Assembly (NCBI GenBank): GCA_958352845.1
Contig: CATWQC010000009.1
Coordinates: 1-64,000 of the forward strand
Source: an uncultured Collinsella sp.
GTDB lineage: Bacteria > Actinomycetota > Coriobacteriia > Coriobacteriales > Coriobacteriaceae
Length of the DNA stretch: 64,000 nucleotides
Reading direction: 5' to 3'
Within the stretch, counting starts at the first letter, position 1; the number at the start of each line of letters is the position of its first letter. Position numbers and translations under genes: made by a program. Below, in pieces: positions 45,561-54,081 of the stretch. The notes beneath the pieces are model-generated. The model saw only the letters and a list, made by a program, of their open reading frames with translations, had not been told where the DNA came from and made no database searches.

Positions 45561-46550
45561 CTATGCTTGAGCGGCCAGTTCGGCCTTAGCTTTCTTCAAC
45601 ATGGCGTCGAGATCCTCGGAGGCATCCGAAGGAACCTTGCGGACCTCGAACTTGACGCCCTTGGCCTTGAGGGCCTCGAGGGTCTTAACGTCGTCATCGC
45701 CCATAGCGACGGCGTTGGTGACGACGGCCTTGCCCTTGGAGTGAGCCATGGAACCGATGTTGACTTCCTTGATGTCGACGCCGGCCTCGATGGCCTTGAG
45801 CAGATCCTGCGGGTTCTCGAAGAGCAGCATGGCCTTGGTGTCACCAAAACGCGTGTCCTTGACGACCTCGGCCATCTTCTTGATAGGCACGACGTTGGCA
45901 TGGACTCCCGGAGGGGCAGCCTGCTCGATCATGGTCTTGCGGAGCTCGTCGTGAGCAACGCCGTCGGAAACCACGATGATGCGGTTGGGGTTGATCTGCT
46001 TGGTCCACGTGGTGGCCACCTGACCATGCAGCAGACGGGTGTCGATACGGACGTGGGCAATCTTGATGTGCCCGTCGCCGATGACCGTTCCCGGAGGGAT
46101 GGCGCCTGCAGGAGCAGCGGCGGCCGTAGCCGGCTTCTTCTCCTCGGGCTCCAGAGACTCGGGCTTGACGCGCACGCCAGCCTTAGCCTCAGTCACGAGA
46201 TGTTTTGCGATCGCATGTGCAGTGTTCTTTGCGTCAAAGCGCTGCGAATATGCCTCGATGAGCATAGGCAGGTTGACACCGGTGACGATAGCCCAGGAAT
46301 CGTGGCCCTCGATGAGCCCGCTGATCTGGTTGAACGGCGTGCCGCCCCACAGATCAACGAGGAAGAGTACCTGCTCCTGGTCGTCGAAGGAAGCGACTGC
46401 TTCCTCGACCTTAGCACGGAAGTCGTCGGGGCCCATGCTCGGCTCGAGCGAGACCACGGCCACAGACGGCTGATCGCCAAAGACCATCGAGCCCGTCTGC
46501 TTGATTCCAGCTGCCAAGTCCCCGTGGCTAGCAAGAACAATACTTACCAT
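45561..46550 (-). CDS. manX: Mannose-family PTS components IIA and IIB, fused
   Basis: A 329-aa cytosolic protein. The IIA domain (about 1-125) has IVLASHGDLAAG with phosphorylated His9, and FLVDLWGGTPFNQ. After an Ala/Pro/Glu linker (about 128-160) the IIB domain has HVRIDTRLLHGQVATTW, with the phosphorylated His at about residue 177, and VANVGSMAHSKG-like IIB features. Phosphate passes from HPr to IIA, to IIB, then to sugar carried by IIC/IID. AAAAAGGAGG lies before ATG 46550. First gene of manXYZ. Confidence 0.95.
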   Translation of the reverse strand: MVSIVLASHGDLAAGIKQTGSMVFGDQPSVAVVSLEPSMGPDDFRAKVEEAVASFDDQEQVLFLVDLWGGTPFNQISGLIEGHDSWAIVTGVNLPMLIEAYSQRFDAKNTAHAIAKHLVTEAKAGVRVKPESLEPEEKKPATAAAAPAGAIPPGTVIGDGHIKIAHVRIDTRLLHGQVATTWTKQINPNRIIVVSDGVAHDELRKTMIEQAAPPGVHANVVPIKKMAEVVKDTRFGDTKAMLLFENPQDLLKAIEAGVDIKEVNIGSMAHSKGKAVVTNAVAMGDDDVKTLEALKAKGVKFEVRKVPSDASEDLDAMLKKAKAELAAQA

Positions 46551-46877
46551 CACATAACCTCCTTTTTGTCTACGTAATTCCTACACGACATGAAAGGAGT
46601 ATACCTGTTTGGTTTGTGGAATTATAGCTAAATCCGCAAAAGGTTGGATTATTTGTTTAAACGTCTAAGTTTGTTACAAATTGATTACGTTGCTGGTTTT
46701 CGACTCATTACCCGCCAGAGCGTCGCTCATCAAGCCACGCATTTTACAGATACAAGCAGACTGTTCATTAATATCGATTTTAGGCAAGCGCGAATGCGCT
46801 TGTACTGCCGCTACTTTGTTCAAACAGGTATGACTTGACTATTTGCGCGACTTATGATCTACGAAACCACTCAAAAA
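46551..46877. other. Intergenic region upstream of manXYZ
   Basis: An AT-rich 327-bp region. On the minus strand a TATAAT hexamer (46621-46626) lies about 70 nt before the manX start and is a plausible -10 element, but no good -35 is found 16-18 bp away. No sigma-54-type GG-N10-GC element was obvious and no gene is visible. Confidence 0.4.
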
Positions 46878-46945
46878 AGTTGCGGTGGAATAGTTCTTGT
46901 TTAAGAGCCAGAAGGCTGGATTTAGGAACTATTTCACCGCAACTT
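46878..46945. repeat. Intergenic palindrome (family B, copy 1)
   Basis: Left arm AAGTTGCGGTGGAATAGTTC (46878-46897) pairs with right arm GGAACTATTTCACCGCAACTT (46925-46945) with one mismatch. It starts 10 nt past the hypA stop on the minus strand. The same arm sequence GTTGCGGTG-AAATAG recurs at 55667-55730, also just downstream of a minus-strand gene, so this family may serve as a 3' end structure. Confidence 0.7.
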
Positions 46946-46955
46946 ATAGGGAATC

Positions 46956-47384
46956 CTAGACGATGTGGAGGGGGTGGGCGGCATCGACGGCGTCGAGGAC
47001 GTCGGAAGGGCCGTCGGGGGCAGCGTCTGCCGGTTCCTCGTCGGGAGTCTCAATCTGCTTAATCATGACCTCCTGGCCCTGCAGCAGGTATGTCTCGCCG
47101 CTGCCGCAATGAGGGCAGGTCTTGCCGTGCTCGACTGTCGCATAGTCGCGGCCGCACGCCTCGCAATGCGTCACGGCCTCGACAGGCTCCACAATAAGCT
47201 CCGCGCCCTGCGCGATGGGCTTTTTATCTGCCGCCCAGCGCCAAGCGTCGAGCAGCAAGTCGGGAACGACGCCCGAGACCTCGCCCAGCAGCAGCGTGAC
47301 GCTCGAAACGCGACTCACGCCATTGGCGCGCGCCACGTTCTCGACATCGCGAATGATGTGGTAAACGATTCCGAGCTCGTGCAC
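46956..47384 (-). CDS. hypA: Hydrogenase maturation factor HypA
   Basis: A 142-aa nickel-chaperone of the HypA/HybF family. It starts VHELG (GTG codon, read as Met-His-Glu), giving the nickel-binding His2. The zinc site is CEACG...CPHCG (about 75-92). An acidic C-terminal extension of about 25 residues (ETPDEEPADAAPDGPSD) goes beyond the usual family length. Ribosome site GGAAGGAATTAAAA. No hypB or hydrogenase structural genes are in the window; the next gene is a flavin/Fe-S oxidoreductase. Confidence 0.92.
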   Translation of the reverse strand: MHELGIVYHIIRDVENVARANGVSRVSSVTLLLGEVSGVVPDLLLDAWRWAADKKPIAQGAELIVEPVEAVTHCEACGRDYATVEHGKTCPHCGSGETYLLQGQEVMIKQIETPDEEPADAAPDGPSDVLDAVDAAHPLHIV

Positions 47385-47579
47385 TTTTAATTCCTTCCGC
47401 CGTTCTAACGAACGGCGGTCGGCTTGACGCTGCGCGAGCCCCAGACGGGCGATCTGCCTTTCAATCGTCGGGCATGGGCAAAAGCCCTATGCCCTCCTCT
47501 TTCAAGGCACCTCGCCACGCCTGGGACCCGCTCGCTGTCCAACCGTTCTCTGCGCCGTTCGCTTACTTGTTAGGTTCTT
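47385..47579. other. Gap with two hairpins between oxidoreductase and hypA
   Basis: CCGCCGTTC-TAAC-GAACGGCGG (47397-47418) and GGGCATGGGC-AAAA-GCCCTATGCCC (about 47470-47494) are two strong hairpins. Both lie after the oxidoreductase stop on the minus strand and before hypA. They could reduce read-through into hypA. No gene is visible. Confidence 0.5.
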
Positions 47580-50357
47580 TTACTTCTTCCCGAATTTGAT
47601 TTTGATGGCGCGCTTGAGCGCGTACTTACCCAGGCTTGGGAGCTTTTGCTCGTATTTGACCATCGTGGAGCACTCGGGGCGATCGCGATCCAGGTGGATG
47701 GCATCGAACGCGCACTTGGTGGTGCACAAGCCGCAGCCGATGCACTTGTTGGGGTCGACGATCGAGGCGCCGCAGCCCAGGCAGCGGGCGGTCTCGGCGC
47801 GCACCTGCTCCTCGGTAAAGGTCTCGACGTACTCGCTAAAGGGTGCAGCCTTCTCGCGCTCGCGGTCGACATGCGCCACCTCGCGGCTCGCGTTGTCGTA
47901 GCTCTCGATCACGACATCGTCGCGGTCGAGCGCGGTGTAGTGGCGCTGGTTGCGGCCGATGGTGAGCGTGGATCCCGGCTGCACAAAGCGATGGATGGAC
48001 ACGGCGGCCTCGTGACCGGCGGCGATGGCGTCGATGGCAAAGCTCGGACCGGTGTAGACGTCGCCGCCCACAAAGATGTCGGGCTCAGCGGTCTGATAGG
48101 TCTGGGGGTCGGCAAGAGCACCCTGGCCGCGGCCGAGCTCCACCTTGGAGCCAGCCAGCAGGTCGCCCCACACAATGGACTGGCCAATCGACATGACCAC
48201 GCGGTCGGCATCGACGCGGCGCAGATCGTTCTCGTCGTACTCGGGCGCAAACCGGCCCTCGTCGTCAAAGACACGCGTGCAGCGCTTGAAGGTGATACCG
48301 CACACACGACCGGCCTCGTCCAGGTGAACCTCCTTGGGGCCCCAGCCGCAGCTGATGTGAGCGCCGTCCTCAACGGCCTCGCGACGCTCCTCCTCGCTGG
48401 CGGGCATCTGGGCCTCGCTCTCCAGGCAGAACATCTCAACGTGCTCGGAACCCAGACGGCAGGCGTTGCGCGCGACGTCGATGGCCACGTTGCCGCCGCC
48501 CACCACGATGGTGCGGCCGGGCAGCGCGTCGATCTTGCCACTGTTGACCTCGCGCAAAAAGTCGACGGCCACGGTCACGTCCTCGGCATCCTCGCCCGGA
48601 ATACCGGCGAAGCGGCCGCCCTGGCAGCCGATGGCAACATAAAAGGCCTTAAAACCCTGCTCGCGCAGCTCGTCGAGCGTCACGTCGCGACCGACCTCCA
48701 CGCCATAGCGGAACTCGGCGCCCATCAGGCGAATGACCTCGACCTCGGCCTCGATAACATCCTTCTGCAGCTTAAAGCTGGGAATGCCGTAGGTGAGCAT
48801 ACCGCCCGGGCGCTCTTTTTTCTCGAACACGACGGGCTTGTAGCCCTTCTCGGCCAGATAGAAGGCGCAGGACAGACCGGCCGGGCCGGCACCGATAATG
48901 GCGATCTTCTGATCGAAGCCGCCAGCGCGCGTCGGCGTCACCACGGGCGGGACATAGCGGGTCGCGGCATCCAGATCGCGCTGGGCGATGAACTTCTTGA
49001 CCTCGTCGATAGCCACGGCGGCATCCACGCGACCACGGGTGCAGGCGTCCTCGCAGCGGCGGTTGCACACGCGGCCGCAGATAGCGGGCAGCGGGTTCTC
49101 GCGCTTGATGAGCGCCAGCGCCTCGTCATAGCGGCCCTGCGCCGCGAGCTTTAAGTAGCCCTGAACGGCAACGTGCGCGGGGCAAGCCGTCTTGCAGGGC
49201 GCGGTGCCGGACTCGTGCGTCTCGATACGGTTATCGTTGCGGTAGTTGGGCGACCACTTGGTGTGGTCCCACTTGGTGGCATCGGGCAGCTCCTGGCGCG
49301 GATACTCGGGCACCTGTCCGCCGGCCTTTTTGCTGCAGAGCTTCTGGCCGAGCTTGGCGGCGCCGGCCGGGCACACCTCAACGCAGCGACCGCAGGCCAC
49401 ACACTTGTCCTTCTCGACCTTAGCGACATAGGCCGAGCGCGAAAGATTGGGCGTGTTGAACAGCTGCGAGGTGCGCAGGGCGTAGCACACGTTGACGTTG
49501 CAGTTGCAGATGGCGAAGATCTTGTTCTCGCCGTCAATGTTGGTGATCTGGTGCACAAAGCCGTTGTCCTCGGCCTGGCGCAGGATGTCGTAGACCTCGT
49601 CGCGGGTCACGTAATGACCACGATCGGTCTCGACCACGTAGTCGGCCATATCGCCCACGGCGATGCACCAATCGGCCGGGTCGTCGGCGCAGCCCTCTCC
49701 CATCACGCGACGGCTCGCGCGGCAGCTGCAGGTGCTAGCGGCATATTTGCCATCGTATTTGTCGAGCCAATGCTCGATATGCTCAATCGGCACCGAGGTG
49801 CTCGAAGCATCGATAGCCTTCTCGACCGGAATGACGTGCATGCCGATACCGGCGCCTCCGGGCGGCACCATCGGTGTGGCCTTGGACAGCGGGCCCTTGG
49901 ATGCCTGTTCAAAGAACTTGGCGTAGACCGGGTGCTCCTCGAGCTGGCTCACGCGCATGTTGAGGAACTCGGCGGAACCCGGCACCAGCATGGGCAGCAC
50001 CCATTGCTTGGCGCGCTCGGGATTTTCCCAGTTGTACTCGAGCAGGCCCGTGTAGCTCATATCGTCGAGCATCTTCTCGATCTGGGCCTCGGGCATGCCG
50101 GTGAGTTTGACCATCTCGGGCAGCGTGTAGGGACGGCGCATCTTCATCTTGCAGAGCACTTCGGCCTGCTCGTCAGTTGCGGCCTCGGCAAACGACCAGT
50201 ACTCGTAGCCCAGCAGCTCGTCGCGATGCAGCAGGCGGTTAGTGCAGTGCTCGCACAGTTTGACGATGGCCTCGCGCGGATGCTCCGGCAGCGGCGGCAC
50301 AAACTCCGCACCGATATCGGGCTCGGTGTAGCTAATCCCCGGTCCGTTGAGAATCAT
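47580..50357 (-). CDS. Fe-S/FAD NAD(P)-linked oxidoreductase, GltD-like
   Basis: A 925-aa cytosolic oxidoreductase. Residues 1-300 are a less common N-terminal part with LCEHCTNRLLHRDE, a helix-turn-like LPEMVKLTGMPEAQIEKML and two Cys groups (ASTCSCRASRR and AICNCNVNVCYA). A ferredoxin motif CVACGRCVEVCP lies at about 318. From about 390 it follows the glutamate synthase small-subunit pattern: CKTACPAHVAVQGYL, CGRVCNRRCEDAC, the FAD site IIGAGPAGLSCAFYLAEKGY (about 484) and the NAD(P) site VVGGGNVAIDVAR (about 620). The C terminus has CLGCGASIVDPNKCIGCGLC for further clusters. The electron acceptor is unknown. ATG 50357 follows GAAGGGA. Divergent from a TetR regulator. Confidence 0.85.
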   Translation of the reverse strand: MILNGPGISYTEPDIGAEFVPPLPEHPREAIVKLCEHCTNRLLHRDELLGYEYWSFAEAATDEQAEVLCKMKMRRPYTLPEMVKLTGMPEAQIEKMLDDMSYTGLLEYNWENPERAKQWVLPMLVPGSAEFLNMRVSQLEEHPVYAKFFEQASKGPLSKATPMVPPGGAGIGMHVIPVEKAIDASSTSVPIEHIEHWLDKYDGKYAASTCSCRASRRVMGEGCADDPADWCIAVGDMADYVVETDRGHYVTRDEVYDILRQAEDNGFVHQITNIDGENKIFAICNCNVNVCYALRTSQLFNTPNLSRSAYVAKVEKDKCVACGRCVEVCPAGAAKLGQKLCSKKAGGQVPEYPRQELPDATKWDHTKWSPNYRNDNRIETHESGTAPCKTACPAHVAVQGYLKLAAQGRYDEALALIKRENPLPAICGRVCNRRCEDACTRGRVDAAVAIDEVKKFIAQRDLDAATRYVPPVVTPTRAGGFDQKIAIIGAGPAGLSCAFYLAEKGYKPVVFEKKERPGGMLTYGIPSFKLQKDVIEAEVEVIRLMGAEFRYGVEVGRDVTLDELREQGFKAFYVAIGCQGGRFAGIPGEDAEDVTVAVDFLREVNSGKIDALPGRTIVVGGGNVAIDVARNACRLGSEHVEMFCLESEAQMPASEEERREAVEDGAHISCGWGPKEVHLDEAGRVCGITFKRCTRVFDDEGRFAPEYDENDLRRVDADRVVMSIGQSIVWGDLLAGSKVELGRGQGALADPQTYQTAEPDIFVGGDVYTGPSFAIDAIAAGHEAAVSIHRFVQPGSTLTIGRNQRHYTALDRDDVVIESYDNASREVAHVDREREKAAPFSEYVETFTEEQVRAETARCLGCGASIVDPNKCIGCGLCTTKCAFDAIHLDRDRPECSTMVKYEQKLPSLGKYALKRAIKIKFGKK

Positions 50358-50471
50358 AGTCGTCCCTTCTCTTGCCGCAGCCTGGCAGGCACGCAGCGCC
50401 CCTCTTTTTACGGGCTCGACATGCCCCCACGCCGTTCACCCGTTATTGTTGACATTGTGTCAAAAACAGTA

Positions 50472-50486
50472 TTGACGAACCGTCAA
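50472..50486. promoter_or_regulatory. Candidate TetR operator
   Basis: TTGACGAACCGTCAA is a perfect 6-bp inverted repeat with a 3-bp centre. Related half sites lie close by (ATTGTTGAC at about 50446 and GTCAACAAT at 50482-50490). It lies in the 188-bp divergent gap between the oxidoreductase (-) and the TetR gene (+), the usual place for an autoregulated operator. Confidence 0.6.
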
Positions 50487-50545
50487 CAATATTCAAGACT
50501 GTTAGGCGAACGGTCAGGCTCAAACGGATGAAAGGCGGCAAGCAC

Positions 50546-51208
50546 ATGAGCAGTAACGCAGCGAACACCTCTGTGGCCGGCGCCGTCCCCGCGCCCGACA
50601 GCACGGCAAAGCGCTTGACGGGCGACGAACGCCGTCGCGAGATCCTCGATGCCGTGCGCACCGTAAGCTCCGAGCTGGGCGTGTCCCACCTATCGGTATC
50701 GGCCGTGACCAAGCGAGCCGGCTGCACGCGCTCGCTGTTCTACCACTACTTCGCCGACATGGACGCCGCCGTCACCGCCGTCATGGACGAGGCGATCGAC
50801 GGCTTTATCTCCGAACTCGAGCAGTGGAACGCCGGCCGCACCGTCGGCGATATCGAGGGCGCGCTCGACACCGTCGCCCCGCTCTTTAAGCGCCTGGTCG
50901 CCAGCGGCCGCGAACTGCCGAGCACGCTCACCTCAAGCAGCGGCGCGCTCTACGGCGGCTTTTTGCACAACGTGGTTCAGCGCGTGGCGCAGTATATCTG
51001 CGACACCACCGTGGTGGACTTTGTCGCCCATCATGAGCTACGCATCGACCATGTCTACGAGACGTTCTACACCCTCATCATGGGGTTGTTGATGTATATC
51101 CGCACGCACCCCGATGTGCCCGACGAGACGGTCAAGGAAATCATCGCCTCGACACTCCACATCGAGGGCTATACCGCCAAGTATCCGGAGCGCAAGCCCC
51201 AGAACTGA
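50546..51208 (+). CDS. TetR/AcrR family regulator
   Basis: A 220-aa regulator. The N-terminal helix-turn-helix (about 28-75) has RREILDAVRTVSSELGVSHLSVSAV then TKRAGCTRSLFYHYFADMDAAV. The remainder is an all-helical ligand domain without recognisable specificity. The start at 50546 follows AAAGGCGG with 7-nt spacing; an ATG six codons upstream overlaps that site. It is divergent from the 925-aa oxidoreductase and 63 nt before the DUF5692 gene, so it probably controls both. Confidence 0.88.
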   Translation: MSSNAANTSVAGAVPAPDSTAKRLTGDERRREILDAVRTVSSELGVSHLSVSAVTKRAGCTRSLFYHYFADMDAAVTAVMDEAIDGFISELEQWNAGRTVGDIEGALDTVAPLFKRLVASGRELPSTLTSSSGALYGGFLHNVVQRVAQYICDTTVVDFVAHHELRIDHVYETFYTLIMGLLMYIRTHPDVPDETVKEIIASTLHIEGYTAKYPERKPQN

Positions 51209-51271
51209 CGACATTTGGCCAAACTGCCCGCGATCAGAAGAGGGGCCGCGGGCGTGTGAAAGGAGAGCAGC

Positions 51272-52279
51272 ATGCTGTTCGATGTTTGGGGTAGCGATAC
51301 CCTTATCCACTGGGCCGGCTGGGCCATGGTCTTTATCGGCTTGATCGTGCTCAACGAGGTCGGCCGCCGCACCAAGCTGGGCGCGGCCATCATCTTTGGC
51401 GTGGCTCCGCTGGCCATGACCATCTATTGCGTCGCCATCGCCATCGGCGTCTCGCAGGGTGCCGAGTGGGCGCTCACCAACCCCACCCATGTGTACCAGA
51501 ACAGCTGGTTCCACTACGCTAAGGTATACGCGGCGCTCGCCGGCTGCTGGGGCTTTATTGCCATTAAGTACCAGTGGGGAAAGATCGGCAAGGCGCGTTG
51601 GTTCCGCGCATGGCCGTTTGTGATCGTCGCCATCAACATCATGATCGCCGTCGTGTCCGACTTTGAGAGCGCCTATCACTTCTTTGTCCTGGGCGAGTCC
51701 ACCTGGGTCACCTCCGAAGGTGCTACGCAGCTAGCCGGCTGGAACAACGTGTTCAACGGTATCGCGGGCATCATCAACATCTTCTGCATGACCGGTTGGT
51801 GGAGCGTCTACGCCTCCGAGGACAAGACCGACATGCTGTGGCCCGACATGACCTGGGTCTACATCATCGCCTACGATATCTGGAACTTCTGCTACACCTA
51901 CAACTGCCTGCCCACCCACTCCTGGTTCTGCGGCTTTGCGCTGCTGCTGGCGCCCACCGTCGCCGCCTTTATCTGGAACAAGGGCGGCTGGATTCAGAAC
52001 CGCGCCTTTACGCTGGCCATTTGGTGCATGTTTGCCCAGGTGTTCCCGTACTTCCAGGAGGAGTCCATCTTTGTGACGCACTCCACGCTCGATCCCGGCG
52101 CCGCCACCGCGGTCTCGGTCGCCGCGCTAATCGCCAACATCGCCGCGATCATCTACGTCGCCTACCGTGCCAAGAAGCTCGGCCGCAATCCCTACAAGCA
52201 GGATGTCTTTGAGGGCACCAGCGATTGGGAGAAGGCCACTGCCCGCCGCGCCAAGGTTGATTACGCGCACGCCGAGTAA
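51272..52279 (+). CDS. DUF5692 family polytopic membrane protein
   Basis: A 335-aa protein with about eight or nine membrane segments, rich in Trp and Tyr (WAGWAMVFIGLIVLNEVGR, NSWFHYAKVYAALAGCWGF, WPDMTWVYIIAYDIWNFCYTY in pieces). It resembles DUF5692, a family I know mainly from anaerobic gut bacteria. Function is not established. GAAAGGAGAGCAGC precedes ATG 51272. It follows the TetR gene in the same direction, and the neighbouring oxidoreductase suggests a shared substrate or redox process. A strong terminator follows. Confidence 0.75.
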   Translation: MLFDVWGSDTLIHWAGWAMVFIGLIVLNEVGRRTKLGAAIIFGVAPLAMTIYCVAIAIGVSQGAEWALTNPTHVYQNSWFHYAKVYAALAGCWGFIAIKYQWGKIGKARWFRAWPFVIVAINIMIAVVSDFESAYHFFVLGESTWVTSEGATQLAGWNNVFNGIAGIINIFCMTGWWSVYASEDKTDMLWPDMTWVYIIAYDIWNFCYTYNCLPTHSWFCGFALLLAPTVAAFIWNKGGWIQNRAFTLAIWCMFAQVFPYFQEESIFVTHSTLDPGAATAVSVAALIANIAAIIYVAYRAKKLGRNPYKQDVFEGTSDWEKATARRAKVDYAHAE

Positions 52280-52346
52280 CGTGTTTATTCCGTCCACATT
52301 TGGATGTAGGCAAACTTAGCCGACGCCGCAATCGCGCGTCATGCGC

Positions 52347-52387
52347 AGCCCCGGAAAGCGATTCGCCCGCTTTCCGGGGCTTTTTGT
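52347..52387 (+). terminator. Terminator after the DUF5692 gene
   Basis: Perfect 13-bp stem AGCCCCGGAAAGC (52347-52359) with GCTTTCCGGGGCT (52369-52381), followed by TTTTGTTGTT. It ends the tetR-DUF5692 transcript 68 nt past the stop codon. Confidence 0.92.
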
Positions 52388-52505
52388 TGTTGTACTTCAT
52401 TCAAAAACATGCGCATATATAAAATCGGATTTCAAATCATGCGGCGGCTCTATGGGGTCCCGTTTTTGGGTACAGTGTTGTCCCGATATTGAGCTTGGGG
52501 GATAT

Positions 52506-54008
52506 ATGAAAGATGAGACGATGGGCCAAGAGGATGCGGCCCAAGATGCAGAAGCGTGCGCCGAGGCCCTGGAGAGCCTAGACCAGATCGCACTGGCCGA
52601 GATTGCGTTTGACGATTCGAGCGTTGATGTGCGGGATGAGCCGGAAATCGAGGTACAGCCCGATGATAAGGATGCGGAAGACGATGGCGCCGCGCCCACC
52701 GAAGACGAGGCGGGGCACGAGGAATCCGGGTGCAAGGCCGACGACCAGCCCGAATCCGACACGAGCGAGGAAACCATCTTGCTCGACAGCTTGCCGGCCG
52801 AAGATTCGCTGACCCGCGAGCTCCCCGGTCTGGGCTCTGCGCCTGCCGTGGACGAGACCATCGCCATGGGCGATATTCCCCTACCGTCCGTTCCTTCGGC
52901 ACGCGAAGCCGAGGTTCGTCATCGTAAGATGCCGCCCAAGCGCCGCAACCTGATGGTTGCCGGCGTTGTGGCCGTCGCGCTCGTCGCCGGCGGCGCAGGC
53001 TATGCTGCCTGGAACGGATATCAGCAAGAGCAGGCCGCCGCTGTCGCCGCCAGCGCGCACACGATGATGTCGGTGCAGATTGGCGTGCATGCCGCGGGCC
53101 TCGACTGCTCAACTGGCTCCAAGATTCCCGTACAGGTGAGCGGGCAGGATTCCGACGGTTCTTCCGTGAGCGAAACGCTCTACGTTGACGAGCATGGTCG
53201 CGGCATTAAGTTGCTGCCCGGCGATTACACGCTCTCCATTGCTGGATCCCCCATCGCGGAAGACGGCACCATCTACACCGTCCCAGCCACCAAGGCGCAG
53301 GTCACCATTAAGAGCGATGGACAGGATTTGAGTGCCCAGGCCACCTTTAAGCTCAAGGTGCCTTCGGCCGACACGGTGACTGACGACCAGATCGATGCCG
53401 CCGCCAAGTATGCCGAGGAAGGCGGCGCGAGCTCTGCCGCCGCGGCAAAGATACTCCAGCAGGCGGCAATTACGCGCCGCGATGCCGCCGTCAACGCCGT
53501 AAGCGCAAGCGAGGCACAGTCCGCCCGCGATGCCGACGCTCGACACAAGGCGACGGACCTGTATCAGCTCGATATTCCGGTTGAGTGGTATGGCAAGGTC
53601 GCCACCTGGCAAAACGGCAGTACGCTGTGCATTTATCTGGACGGCGACACCAACACACCGCTCGTGACGCTCGTCGCGGTGCGCGACGGCGAGACCTTTA
53701 CGCCCGACGACGGCGATACGGTTTTGGGCACGGTCAGCCTAGGTAACGGCTACACCGTCTATGCGAGCGGTCCTGTCTATCCGTACGTGATTCCGCAAAC
53801 CGTTAATGGACGCACGCAGGACCCTGTGTCGACCTACCCCATGGATACGGCGATTGAGCTTGTCGAGCTCACGACCGGCAACCGCTACACCTATAGCCAG
53901 ATCAAAAACGACCTGATCGGTAAAGACGGCAAGGCCGACGCTGCCACCAAGCTCGAATGCGACTACCTCGCCCAGATTCTGATGCCGAGCATCAAAGCCC
54001 AGGACTAG
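52506..54008 (+). CDS. Hypothetical single-span membrane protein with acidic N-terminal region
   Basis: A 500-aa protein. Residues 1-140 are strongly acidic and probably disordered (EIEVQPDDKDAEDDGAAPTE). A short basic stretch (KMPPKRR) leads into one membrane segment (about 150-170, LMVAGVVAVALVAGGAGYAAW). The outside part has beta-rich segments (LYVDEHGRGIKLLPGDYTLSI), an Ala-rich helical region (AAKYAEEGGASSAAAAK) and a C-terminal domain (NGYTVYASGPVYPYVIP). The topology is that of an exported receptor or adhesin-like anchor. The start at 52506 follows GGGGGA. I do not recognise a family. Confidence 0.7.
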   Translation: MKDETMGQEDAAQDAEACAEALESLDQIALAEIAFDDSSVDVRDEPEIEVQPDDKDAEDDGAAPTEDEAGHEESGCKADDQPESDTSEETILLDSLPAEDSLTRELPGLGSAPAVDETIAMGDIPLPSVPSAREAEVRHRKMPPKRRNLMVAGVVAVALVAGGAGYAAWNGYQQEQAAAVAASAHTMMSVQIGVHAAGLDCSTGSKIPVQVSGQDSDGSSVSETLYVDEHGRGIKLLPGDYTLSIAGSPIAEDGTIYTVPATKAQVTIKSDGQDLSAQATFKLKVPSADTVTDDQIDAAAKYAEEGGASSAAAAKILQQAAITRRDAAVNAVSASEAQSARDADARHKATDLYQLDIPVEWYGKVATWQNGSTLCIYLDGDTNTPLVTLVAVRDGETFTPDDGDTVLGTVSLGNGYTVYASGPVYPYVIPQTVNGRTQDPVSTYPMDTAIELVELTTGNRYTYSQIKNDLIGKDGKADAATKLECDYLAQILMPSIKAQD

Positions 54009-54081
54009 CCGGGCGCATCATGGTGCTCCCCAACCGTGATGAAGGGGCCAGGAGGTCCTGGCCCCACAGATCCGTAGATGA

